Shown here: one piece after another, positions 1 through 4,913 of the stretch | How the letters are laid out: the number at the start of each line of letters is the position of its first letter | Position numbering within the stretch: the stretch's first letter is position 1 | Assembly: GCA_030248825.1 (NCBI GenBank) | Contig: JARCMB010000084.1 | Location: 1-7,602, forward strand | Length of the DNA stretch: 7,602 bases | Source: Pseudanabaenaceae cyanobacterium MP8IB2.15 | GTDB lineage: Bacteria > Cyanobacteriota > Cyanobacteriia > Pseudanabaenales > Pseudanabaenaceae | Direction: 5' to 3' | The notes under the pieces: generated by a model | The model's database searches: none | Told to the model about the DNA's origin: nothing | What the model saw: the letters and a program-made list of their open reading frames with translations, nothing else | Program-made: the position numbers and the translations under genes

Positions 1-426
1 ATATGAAGAGTCATCACTGACAGCAGTATCATTTGGGGCAATAGTTTCTTCCACTGCCACTTCTTGCTGAGATACTACTTCCTCAGAATCTCTTTCACTT
101 TGAAATTCCGAGTGAATCTGCCGAAAAATGGATATTGCTTCATCGAAGGATAAGGATTCAATTGCTCTACCTTTATCACTTAGACTCCAAACACCACGTC
201 TTGAGGAATCTACAAAACCAGCCTTGACCAGATAGAATCTAGCCCATGCTACTTGATTATCGAAACGGGGCGCACCCCCTTCAAGAAGCTCTGTTCTGTC
301 CTGTTCAGAAATATTTAACTGCCTTGCAATAACATCCCTCACTTCAGATGGACGACCTGATCCGCCCAACTCTTTGAGAGCCTTAATCACAGGCGAGAAA
401 AACTGAACAAATTTTGGTCCACTCAT
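1..426 (-). CDS. mrr: Mrr-type restriction system protein, N-terminal part (runs off the window)
   Basis: Reading from the ATG at 424-426, 142 codons stay open to base 1, so the 3' part of the gene is missing. The visible N-terminus begins MSGPKFVQFFSPVIKALKEL and continues with a stretch containing LLEGGAPRFDNQVAWARFYL and SSRRGVWSLSDKGRAI. This is the pattern of the Mrr N-terminal winged-helix domain (residues about 5-95). It is followed by an acidic, Ser/Glu-rich linker (about 100-142). In this family a PD-(D/E)xK nuclease domain (Mrr_cat) normally follows and cuts methylated DNA; that domain would lie outside the window and is not seen. A GAGG ribosome-binding site sits six bases before the ATG. 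The gene is 32 bases downstream of the radical SAM gene with no terminator visible, so read-through is possible. It contains no CGATCG site, unlike most of the window, which may hint at acquisition. The domain call is fairly sure; activity cannot be judged. Confidence 0.82.
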   Translation of the reverse strand, partial: MSGPKFVQFFSPVIKALKELGGSGRPSEVRDVIARQLNISEQDRTELLEGGAPRFDNQVAWARFYLVKAGFVDSSRRGVWSLSDKGRAIESLSFDEAISIFRQIHSEFQSERDSEEVVSQQEVAVEETIAPNDTAVSDDSSY

Positions 427-458
427 TTATTGCCTCACTAAGAATTTAAGGCATCTAA

Positions 459-2027
459 CTAGACATTAACAGTTTCGAGTGCTGGTTCTTGAGGTTGCGA
501 GGCGAGAAATTCAGCTAACTGTGACTCGATCTGATCGCGGACGATTTGGCGATACTCAAGGAAATGCTCGTTGTGGGCGCAAGCCGCGAGGTAATGATCG
601 GTAACTCTGGGATTGTGCTTGATGATGCTAAACAGATGATGCCAGAACTTCCAACGAGTTTCGCGCTTGATCCCTTGTCGCCAAATCACGATCAGCATGG
701 CTTTGATCACTACCCACTCTGGAAACTTTGATGGTGCTGTCCAACTTGCCACACCCATCATCAAAAAACAACGATAGGTTCGATCGAGGTAACTAACTGG
801 ATCGTATAAAGTACAAAAAGCTTCAACGTACTCTCTGGCAATGTCTTCCAAAGGACGGGTCGGAATAAAGTTCATCAGCGTAGTCTGGTTGATGTTGCCA
901 TCGGAGTTTTCACGCAGACGACCTTCTTTAATGAGGCGATGCCAGAGTGCCGTATTCGGTAAAGCTTGCAACATCGCAAACGTGGTCGAGGGAATTGCCG
1001 CAAGTTCGGCAAAACGGACAATTCGATCGCCTGCTCCAGTTTTTTCGCCATCAAATCCAATAATAAATCCCGCCATTGGACGTAATCCAGCTTTGATGAT
1101 GCTTTCAACTGCTTCGATCAGTGAACTGCGGGTATTTTGAAATTTTTTCGTCATTTGCAAACTGGCTTCATCGGGAGTTTCAATCCCCAAAAACACAGCT
1201 TTAAACCCACATTCAACCATCAACTCCAACAATTCTTGGTCTTCTGCCAAGTCAATGGAGGCTTCGGTGTCAAAGTTGAAGGGATACTGATGTTGCTCCA
1301 TCCAAACTTTCAACTCTTTCAGCAACAGTTTCACATTGCGCTTGTTGCCAATAAAGTTATCGTCCACCATAAACACACCGCGTCGCCAACCTAGCTCGTA
1401 CAGATAATCTAGTTCGGCAAGTAGCTGGGCAGGATTCTTCGTGCGTGGCTTTCGTCCATAAAGCACAATAATGTCACAAAATTCGCATTGAAACGGACAG
1501 CCGCGTGAAAACTGGACTGACATCGAGTCATAAGCATCTAGTTCCAGCAGGTCATAGCGTGGCACGGGGGTAGATGTGACATCTGGTTTATCTAGAGTGC
1601 GAAATATTCCAGAAGTTTCACCGCGTTGAACTGCCTCAACAAACATCGGTAAAGTAATTTCCCCTTCATCCAAAATCAAATAATCAGTGCCAACTCCCTG
1701 AACTTCATGAGGAACTGAAGTAGGGTAAGGGCCACCTACAGCAACAAGCTTGCCACGTCGTTTCGCTTCTTGGATCTGATCGAGCAAGTCCTGTTTTTGC
1801 ACGATCATCGCAGACAAAATTACAATGTCTGCCCACTCCCATTCCGATTCAGTCACAGATCGAATATTCCGATCTACCAGCTTAAAATTCCATTCCTGCG
1901 GCAAAATAGCCGCCACCGTTACTAGTCCTAGTGGTGGCAGCAATACCTTACGATCGACTAACTCTAGGATCTTTTCATACGACCAGAACGTTTTAGGAAA
2001 AAGCGGGTAGAGCAGAAGAATATTCAT
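459..2027 (-). CDS. Cobalamin-binding radical SAM protein, DUF4070 type
   Basis: This is a 522-residue protein. Residues 1-135 resemble a B12-binding Rossmann domain (MNILLLYPLFP, LPPLGLVTVAAILP, VAVGGPYPTSVP, YLILDEGE). Residues about 170-370 form the radical SAM barrel, with the CX3CX2C cluster motif CPFQCEFC (Cys177, Cys181, Cys184). They also carry VDDNFIGN at 221-228 and LGIETPD at 280-286, typical of this family. Residues about 380-510 match the DUF4070-like C-terminus (NFIPTRPLEDIAREYVEAF). The usual cobalamin-ligand motif DxHxxG is absent; the matching place reads VDRNI, as is common in class B radical SAM methylases, where cobalamin binds without a protein His. Relatives include the hopanoid C-2 methylase HpnP, but cyanobacteria carry several paralogues and the substrate cannot be assigned. 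The start lies 34 bases after the rpsU stop with no clear Shine-Dalgarno sequence, suggesting transcription with rpsU. Family confidence is high; the reaction, probably methylation or C-C chemistry, is inference. Confidence 0.9.
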   Translation of the reverse strand: MNILLLYPLFPKTFWSYEKILELVDRKVLLPPLGLVTVAAILPQEWNFKLVDRNIRSVTESEWEWADIVILSAMIVQKQDLLDQIQEAKRRGKLVAVGGPYPTSVPHEVQGVGTDYLILDEGEITLPMFVEAVQRGETSGIFRTLDKPDVTSTPVPRYDLLELDAYDSMSVQFSRGCPFQCEFCDIIVLYGRKPRTKNPAQLLAELDYLYELGWRRGVFMVDDNFIGNKRNVKLLLKELKVWMEQHQYPFNFDTEASIDLAEDQELLELMVECGFKAVFLGIETPDEASLQMTKKFQNTRSSLIEAVESIIKAGLRPMAGFIIGFDGEKTGAGDRIVRFAELAAIPSTTFAMLQALPNTALWHRLIKEGRLRENSDGNINQTTLMNFIPTRPLEDIAREYVEAFCTLYDPVSYLDRTYRCFLMMGVASWTAPSKFPEWVVIKAMLIVIWRQGIKRETRWKFWHHLFSIIKHNPRVTDHYLAACAHNEHFLEYRQIVRDQIESQLAEFLASQPQEPALETVNV

Positions 2028-2061
2028 TTTTTACAGCTTTAAATAGCGATTTCAAGTGGCT

Positions 2062-2250
2062 TTAATAGCGCTTACCGCGTCTACGTTGTTTACGCTTGGC
2101 ATCAGCTTTACGTTTGCGTTTTTGAAGCGGGGTTTCAAAATATTGATGCTTCCTCATGTCAGGAAATATACCTGCTTTGGAAACTTCACGTTTGAATCTG
2201 CGTAAAGCTGACTCAATACCTTCATTTAATCCGAGAACTACCTGGGTCAT
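2062..2250 (-). CDS. rpsU: 30S ribosomal protein S21
   Basis: This 62-residue, strongly basic protein starts MTQVVLGLNEGIESALRRFK and ends in a Lys/Arg-rich tail (residues about 44-62, KRKRKADAKRKQRRRGKRY). That is the form and length of bacterial S21. S21 joins the small subunit near the mRNA exit/platform region and helps translation initiation. The start is supported by a strong AGGAG at 2256-2260 (minus strand), five bases before the ATG. The gene follows the RNA-binding protein gene rbp by 188 bases, a gene pairing known from other cyanobacteria such as Anabaena and linked there to cold response. It appears to have its own promoter and a structured leader (see separate entries). The radical SAM gene follows after only 34 bases. 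Confidence 0.95.
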   Translation of the reverse strand: MTQVVLGLNEGIESALRRFKREVSKAGIFPDMRKHQYFETPLQKRKRKADAKRKQRRRGKRY

Positions 2251-2280
2251 TCCATCTCCTCTTGTTGTGAGTAAGTTTAC

Positions 2281-2316
2281 ACTAGTGAATTCGCGCTTGA
2301 ATTTGCACTTGAATTT
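2281..2316 (-). repeat. 12-bp tandem repeat in the rpsU leader
   Basis: On the plus strand, GCGCTTGAATTT (2293-2304) and GCACTTGAATTT (2305-2316) are adjacent 12-base units differing at one position. A weaker third unit, ACTAGTGAATTC, precedes them at 2281-2292 and shares 7 of 12 bases. In the rpsU mRNA they read as consecutive AAUUCAAG-like blocks between the leader hairpin and the ribosome-binding site. They could be a repeated protein-binding site or simple slippage; the function is unknown. Confidence 0.65.
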
Positions 2317-2332
2317 TTGCTACTGAGCAAAA
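2315..2332 (-). promoter_or_regulatory. Perfect hairpin in the rpsU 5' leader
   Basis: In the rpsU transcript direction this reads TTTTGCT CAGT AGCAAAA, a perfect 7-bp stem with a 4-base loop. It lies about ten bases after the transcription start predicted from the promoter at 2349-2377 and about 65 bases before the rpsU ATG. No U-run follows on either strand, so it does not look like a terminator. A role in mRNA stability or as a binding site for a ribosomal protein (autoregulation) is inference. Confidence 0.5.
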
Positions 2333-2348
2333 CTCTATGCCAAAGAAC

Positions 2349-2377
2349 ATTATATTGAAAAAGTTGCAGGCAGTGAA
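2349..2377 (-). promoter_or_regulatory. Candidate sigma-70 promoter of rpsU
   Basis: On the minus strand a perfect -10 box TATAAT (2354 to 2349) is preceded, after exactly 17 bases, by TTCACT (2377 to 2372), which matches 4 of 6 bases of TTGACA. The start of transcription would fall near 2342, giving a leader of about 92 bases before the rpsU ATG. This suggests rpsU can be expressed apart from the upstream rbp promoter. The assignment rests on consensus matching only. Confidence 0.5.
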
Positions 2378-2390
2378 TGATCATCTGCCT
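2368..2390 (-). terminator. Possible weak terminator after rbp
   Basis: AGGCAG (2368-2373) and CTGCCT (2385-2390) form a 6-bp stem with an 11-base loop. On the minus strand it is followed by GCAAC and then five T residues, so it could partly end rbp transcripts 49 bases past the rbp stop. It overlaps the candidate rpsU promoter, whose spacer contains the same T-run. The offset T-run makes this a weak call, and read-through into rpsU is as likely. Confidence 0.3.
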
Positions 2391-2438
2391 ATAGTCTGCA
2401 TTCAGAAATTTTTATTGATTCTCAATAATCTCTAACAC

Positions 2439-2726
2439 TTAATAACGGCGAGAAAATTTGTTACCACCGCCGCCGCTACCTTCTTCGCGAGGTTTTGCCT
2501 TGTTAACTTTGAGATTCCGACCCATCCATTCCGCACCGTCGAGTGCAGCGATTGCGGCAGTTTCTTCATCATCGGTTGCCATTTCAACAAACCCAAAACC
2601 GCGCATCCGACCTGTTTCACGATCTGTTGGCAACTGAACACGCTTGACTGTACCGTGTTCTGCAAAAATGCCACTAATGTCATTTTGGGTGACATCGTAA
2701 GACAAATTTCCGACATAAATTGACAT
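2439..2726 (-). CDS. rbp: Small RRM-type RNA-binding protein (cyanobacterial Rbp family)
   Basis: This 95-residue protein consists of one RNA recognition motif plus a short glycine-rich tail. RNP2 is IYVGNL (residues 3-8) and RNP1 is RGFGFVEM (42-49); the aromatic residues that stack on RNA bases are present. The tail EEGSGGGGNKFSRRY is much shorter than the glycine-rich domains of some Anabaena Rbp proteins. Members bind single-stranded RNA in the cytoplasm, and several are induced by cold through their 5' untranslated regions. The frame stays open for eight codons upstream, but the start MSIYVGNLSY is chosen because it matches the family N-terminus and has GGAGAG six bases before it. Downstream lies rpsU, a conserved partner. 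The leader has a hairpin covering the ribosome-binding site (2733-2779). The family call is very secure; which paralogue (RbpA, RbpD and so on) is not. Confidence 0.95.
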   Translation of the reverse strand: MSIYVGNLSYDVTQNDISGIFAEHGTVKRVQLPTDRETGRMRGFGFVEMATDDEETAAIAALDGAEWMGRNLKVNKAKPREEGSGGGGNKFSRRY

Positions 2727-2732
2727 GGGGAT

Positions 2733-2779
2733 CTCTCCAAAATTAAGCAATCATTAGAACTAGAGTTAAATTCGGAGAG
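2733..2779 (-). promoter_or_regulatory. Hairpin covering the rbp ribosome-binding site
   Basis: Two 14-base arms (2733-2746 and 2766-2779, loop of 19) pair with 12 Watson-Crick pairs, one G-U wobble (2739/2773) and one U-U mismatch (2742/2770). In the mRNA, the ribosome-binding site GGAGAG pairs fully with an upstream CUCUCC. The ATG follows six bases after the stem, so the folded form should block initiation. Cold-responsive control through the 5' leader is known for Anabaena rbp genes; that this particular hairpin is the switch is inference. Confidence 0.55.
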
Positions 2780-2826
2780 GTCTGTAAATAACTGATATTA
2801 GACACAAATCACTAGACCGAACATAA

Positions 2827-2857
2827 TTTCACGTAGCCAGTATAGCTTACCGTGAAA
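2827..2857 (-). promoter_or_regulatory. Candidate rbp promoter inside an inverted repeat
   Basis: The arms TTTCACG (2827-2833) and CGTGAAA (2851-2857) are perfect inverted repeats with 17 bases between them. The spacer holds TATACT on the minus strand (2844 to 2839), a 5 of 6 match to the -10 consensus. No good -35 box lies at the usual distance. Transcription from here would give a leader of about 105 bases, similar in size to the long leaders of cold-regulated rbp genes. The repeat flanking the -10 box suggests an operator for a dimeric regulator; this is inference. Confidence 0.45.
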
Positions 2858-2883
2858 CTGTGAGCTTATTCTCAAATATTTAA

Positions 2884-2902
2884 GATTTAACCAGCATAAA
2901 TC
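2884..2902 (-). terminator. Weak hairpin just after the DUF4079 gene
   Basis: GATTTA and TAAATC (6 bp, 7-base loop) start four bases past the DUF4079 stop codon. On the minus strand the stem is followed by the T-rich TTAAATATTTG. The stem is AT-rich and the T-run is broken, so termination would be inefficient. It marks the boundary between this gene and the rbp promoter. Confidence 0.3.
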
Positions 2903-2906
2903 TGCT

Positions 2907-3383
2907 CTAAATTGCTAGACCCAGTTTTAGCCCCAGCATGGCATGGAGAAACATCAAGCAGAGAATTGCGCTACCAAGATAAGCGTGAGTACTCCGCAAT
3001 GCCGCTTTGTTGCCCCAAAAGCCTGTTAAAGAGACAGTCGCATTAATTACCAGCAGAATCAGCACGGCTGAACCTGTAATGAAATGGGGGCTTTCGAGTA
3101 AAGGTTTGTCCTGCATGACCAGAGATAGTAGACCACCTGTATAACCTGCTGCCAGGAATGCTGTCATCAAAGGAGCTACTTTGCGGTGATCGGTCAAACT
3201 TTTAGTCGATGCTTCTGGTGCTGCCACAAGTCTACCGCGCCAGCCTGTTAATCCAACAAAGCTACCCATGATCGAAATTACGATCGACATAAAAAATGGA
3301 TGCCCCCAATGAACAATCGGAGAAGGCACTCCTAGATTCTCAAACTGATTTGCGATTGGAGTTAGTAGTTCGGTCAGGTTCAT
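2907..3383 (-). CDS. DUF4079 family integral membrane protein
   Basis: This 158-residue protein has about four hydrophobic helices: residues 30-48 (FFMSIVISIMGSFVGLTGW), 70-90, 100-122 and 133-157. It matches the DUF4079 family, found in cyanobacteria and plant chloroplasts, whose function is not established as far as I know. Histidines lie at or near membrane edges: His25, His28, His66, His100, His133 and His147, with HAYLG and HAMLG repeats in the last helices. That spacing recalls b-type haem-binding four-helix proteins such as cytochrome b561 or ferric-reductase-like families, but haem binding is inference. The gene is divergent from psaK across 254 bases, compatible with a thylakoid role. 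No Shine-Dalgarno sequence precedes the ATG. It is followed by a weak hairpin. Confidence 0.85.
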   Translation of the reverse strand: MNLTELLTPIANQFENLGVPSPIVHWGHPFFMSIVISIMGSFVGLTGWRGRLVAAPEASTKSLTDHRKVAPLMTAFLAAGYTGGLLSLVMQDKPLLESPHFITGSAVLILLVINATVSLTGFWGNKAALRSTHAYLGSAILCLMFLHAMLGLKLGLAI

Positions 3384-3637
3384 GTTGGTGTCGATCGATT
3401 TACAAAAATTACAAGTCTTAGGAATCTTTACTTTAATTCACATATCTCAACATATTACATCTGGCTCTATATTTCAATCTAGCTGGCGATAGGTTTGACG
3501 ATCGAAGCAAAATATTAGGCATCAGATCGGGGATGAATCTTTAAGATATTGCGAAGTTTAATAAATTTAAGTTGAGATTGATTAGTCACTTACACAAGAA
3601 GGTTTAGGATGATCTGCAATAAAACTATTAATCAAAC
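3384..3637. other. Divergent promoter region between the DUF4079 gene and psaK
   Basis: This 254-base AT-rich gap must hold promoters for both genes, but I find no convincing -35/-10 pair on either strand. It contains two CGATCG sites (3392-3397 within TCGATCGA, and 3499-3504) and four TTACA pentamers. Two of these lie nine bases apart (TTTACA at 3399, ATTACA at 3408). The spacing does not match the HLR1 element bound by the light-response regulator RpaB. psaK has no Shine-Dalgarno sequence before its ATG. Confidence 0.5.
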
Positions 3638-3919
3638 ATGATGTTCAATCACCTATTAAATTTCACTTTGGCTGCTGCTGTTCCTACAACTGCTGCTTGG
3701 TCTTTTAAGGTCTTGCTGATTATGGTCGCCGCTAATTTTTTCGCAATTGCGATCGGTCGTTATGCGATCCAGAACAAAGGGGTTGGGCCAGCTCTACCAG
3801 TGGAATTACCAGGCGCATTTCAGGGCTTTGGCTTGCCTGAACTGCTCGCTACGACAAGTTTCGGACATATTTTGGGTGTAGGACTGATTCTGGGATTAGC
3901 TCAGGCGGGCTTGATGTAA
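3638..3919 (+). CDS. psaK: Photosystem I reaction centre subunit PsaK (subunit X)
   Basis: This 93-residue membrane protein has two helices (about 22-44 and 68-91). The second contains LLATTSFGHILGVGLILGL, whose FGHILG core is the PsaK family signature. PsaK sits at the periphery of photosystem I in the thylakoid membrane, binds chlorophyll and carotenoid, and helps link antenna complexes to the core. The loop between helices (residues 45-66) is rich in Pro and Gly, as usual. Two adjacent ATGs (3638 and 3641) could start it; the family length does not decide between them. Cyanobacteria may have two psaK copies, one induced by high light; which type this is cannot be told. A strong hairpin follows at 3952-3994. 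Confidence 0.95.
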   Translation: MMFNHLLNFTLAAAVPTTAAWSFKVLLIMVAANFFAIAIGRYAIQNKGVGPALPVELPGAFQGFGLPELLATTSFGHILGVGLILGLAQAGLM

Positions 3920-3951
3920 GAAAAATCAGAAATTAATTAGCCAAACTGCAT

Positions 3952-3994
3952 AGAAAGCCAAGGAATCCTGATGTGTGGACTTCCTTGGCTTTCT
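3952..3994 (+). terminator. Strong hairpin between psaK and the HAS-barrel gene
   Basis: AGAAAGCCAAGGAA (3952-3965) and TTCCTTGGCTTTCT (3981-3994) are perfect 14-base inverted repeats with a 15-base loop. On the plus strand GGCTTTAACTGTGTTTT follows, so it probably ends psaK transcription. The convergent gene on the minus strand stops at 4014, 19 bases away, so the same hairpin may serve both directions, though the T-run on that side is weak. Confidence 0.75.
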
Positions 3995-4013
3995 GGCTTT
4001 AACTGTGTTTTAA

Positions 4014-4652
4014 CTAGGGATGTACCTGACTGAGAATGGCACTGAGCCTGTCATAGTCATCTTTCAGTAAAAGGCTAAGCTGTCTTCCCGCTTGGACTAA
4101 CCAAGTTCGATCGCATTTACGCGCTTGATATACGTTACGGACTACGGCTGCCACAAGCTCATCTACAGGTGCATTGGACATTTGAGTCAGGGTGCGGAGG
4201 AAATGAAATTCTTCGGTAAACTGCTCGATTTCATCATCATCGCAGGTGAAAACTGCTTGGTGAATTTGGGGCGGACGTGATGGTAAATGCTGATAAATTT
4301 TGCCGCCAGAACCAAAGCCTGCGATCGCAACTTTAATTTCGGTTTTGAGCATGGCAAAAATCTGCGGTTGTTGCTCTCTAAGTTGGTCGATCGATAATCC
4401 TAAAGCTCTAGCACGATGTACAGAATCGATCGGCGCAGTGGTGGCATGATAAACCACACCATAGATCGTTGTGCCAATCCCATTTTCGTCGATCGATTTC
4501 ACCCAACTACCAAAAGCTGGCATGACTGGGAAGCTCAAATTTTCTGGTTCTAGGCACTGGGCTAAAAACTCTGTGGTTGCGGTTTCTACCACTTCGGCAA
4601 TATGACTGGGGTTCAGATGATGTATTTCAGTCTGAAATAAGGGTAAGCGCAT
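4014..4652 (-). CDS. HAS-barrel domain protein, cyanobacterial conserved
   Basis: This 212-residue soluble protein resembles the cyanobacterial proteins annotated as HAS-barrel domain-containing. The segment from about residue 17 to 77 (HIAEVVETATTEFLAQCLEP, then FPVMPAFGSWVKS and IYGVVYHATTAPID) fits the beta-barrel domain, which is named after HerA and ATP synthase N-terminal barrels. It is followed by a helical part with LREQQPQIFAMLKTE (91-105) and a conserved C-terminus WLVQAGRQLSLLLKDDYDRL (184-203). No ATPase motif is present, so the barrel stands alone. No signal peptide or membrane helix is seen. The function is unknown. The start lies 32 bases after the tRNA-Pro gene on the same strand, with no terminator or Shine-Dalgarno sequence between. 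Codons 5-10 contain a 17-bp palindrome (4623-4639). Confidence 0.8.
   Translation of the reverse strand: MRLPLFQTEIHHLNPSHIAEVVETATTEFLAQCLEPENLSFPVMPAFGSWVKSIDENGIGTTIYGVVYHATTAPIDSVHRARALGLSIDQLREQQPQIFAMLKTEIKVAIAGFGSGGKIYQHLPSRPPQIHQAVFTCDDDEIEQFTEEFHFLRTLTQMSNAPVDELVAAVVRNVYQARKCDRTWLVQAGRQLSLLLKDDYDRLSAILSQVHP
4321..4328. repeat. HIP1 octamer GCGATCGC
   Basis: This is the only perfect HIP1 octamer I find in the window. The core CGATCG occurs 26 times, more than ten times random expectation, and seven of these lie in TCGATCGA. HIP1 is a highly repeated palindrome in many cyanobacterial genomes. Confidence 0.85.
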
Positions 4653-4684
4653 AAAGAGCTTGATTCAAACAATTAAATTCAAAA

Positions 4685-4758
4685 TCGGGATGATAGGATT
4701 CGAACCTACGACATCCTGCTCCCAAAGCAGGCGCGCTACCAAGCTGCGCTACATCCCG
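4685..4758 (-). tRNA. tRNA-Pro (anticodon UGG)
   Basis: The minus strand folds as a complete cloverleaf. The acceptor stem is CGGGATG / CATCCCG. The D arm lies in AGCGCAGCTTGGTAGCGC. The anticodon arm CCTGC TTTGGGA GCAGG has TGG at 4724-4722. The T arm is GTAGG TTCGAAT CCTAT, and the discriminator base is A. CCA is not encoded; T residues follow. The tRNA reads proline CCA and, by wobble, other CCN codons. The HAS-barrel gene follows 32 bases downstream. A TAGAAT box at 4792-4787 is a possible -10 element. Confidence 0.96.
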
Positions 4759-4913
4759 TTACATTTAGACTTTTCAGTCAGGTTTCATTCTACGACAGTT
4801 AGCTCACAAAATAATACTTTTTTTAAATTTTCCTTGAGTCTTAGCCAGAAAACAGAATAAAGACTATAACTAGATCATCTGGAAATTCACCTACAGCCGA
4901 TGTCTGAGCAATT
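4759..4913. promoter_or_regulatory. Divergent promoter region for tRNA-Pro and the DUF29 gene
   Basis: This 155-base gap lies between two divergent genes. On the minus strand TAGAAT (4792 to 4787) could be the tRNA -10 box, with a leader of about 22 bases. On the plus strand TATAAC (4865-4870) could be the -10 box of the DUF29 gene, with a leader of about 37 bases. Neither has a good -35 box at 16-18 bases. A poly-T stretch lies near 4819-4825. Confidence 0.3.

Noticed and set aside
546..1394. Several plus-strand open frames (546-731, 841-1140, 1137-1394) and a second minus-strand frame (875-1108)
   Set aside because: All lie within the radical SAM gene, which has clear family motifs across the whole length; these frames show no recognisable protein features.
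2412..2428. TTATTG-ATTCT-CAATAA hairpin after rbp as a terminator
   Set aside because: The stem is all weak pairs except one, and no T-run follows in the rbp direction.
2432..2740. Second minus-strand frame overlapping rbp
   Set aside because: It is a frame-shifted shadow; the rbp frame carries both RNP motifs and a matching ribosome-binding site.
3399..3413. TTTACA and ATTACA as an HLR1 site for RpaB near psaK
   Set aside because: The repeats are nine bases apart, whereas HLR1 half-sites are separated by four bases after eight-base units; the site is also close to the DUF4079 start, not to psaK.
4660..4860. Open frame of 66 codons on the plus strand
   Set aside because: It runs across the antisense of tRNA-Pro (the FEPTTSCSQSR string is the usual false product of a tRNA complement) and into the promoter region.
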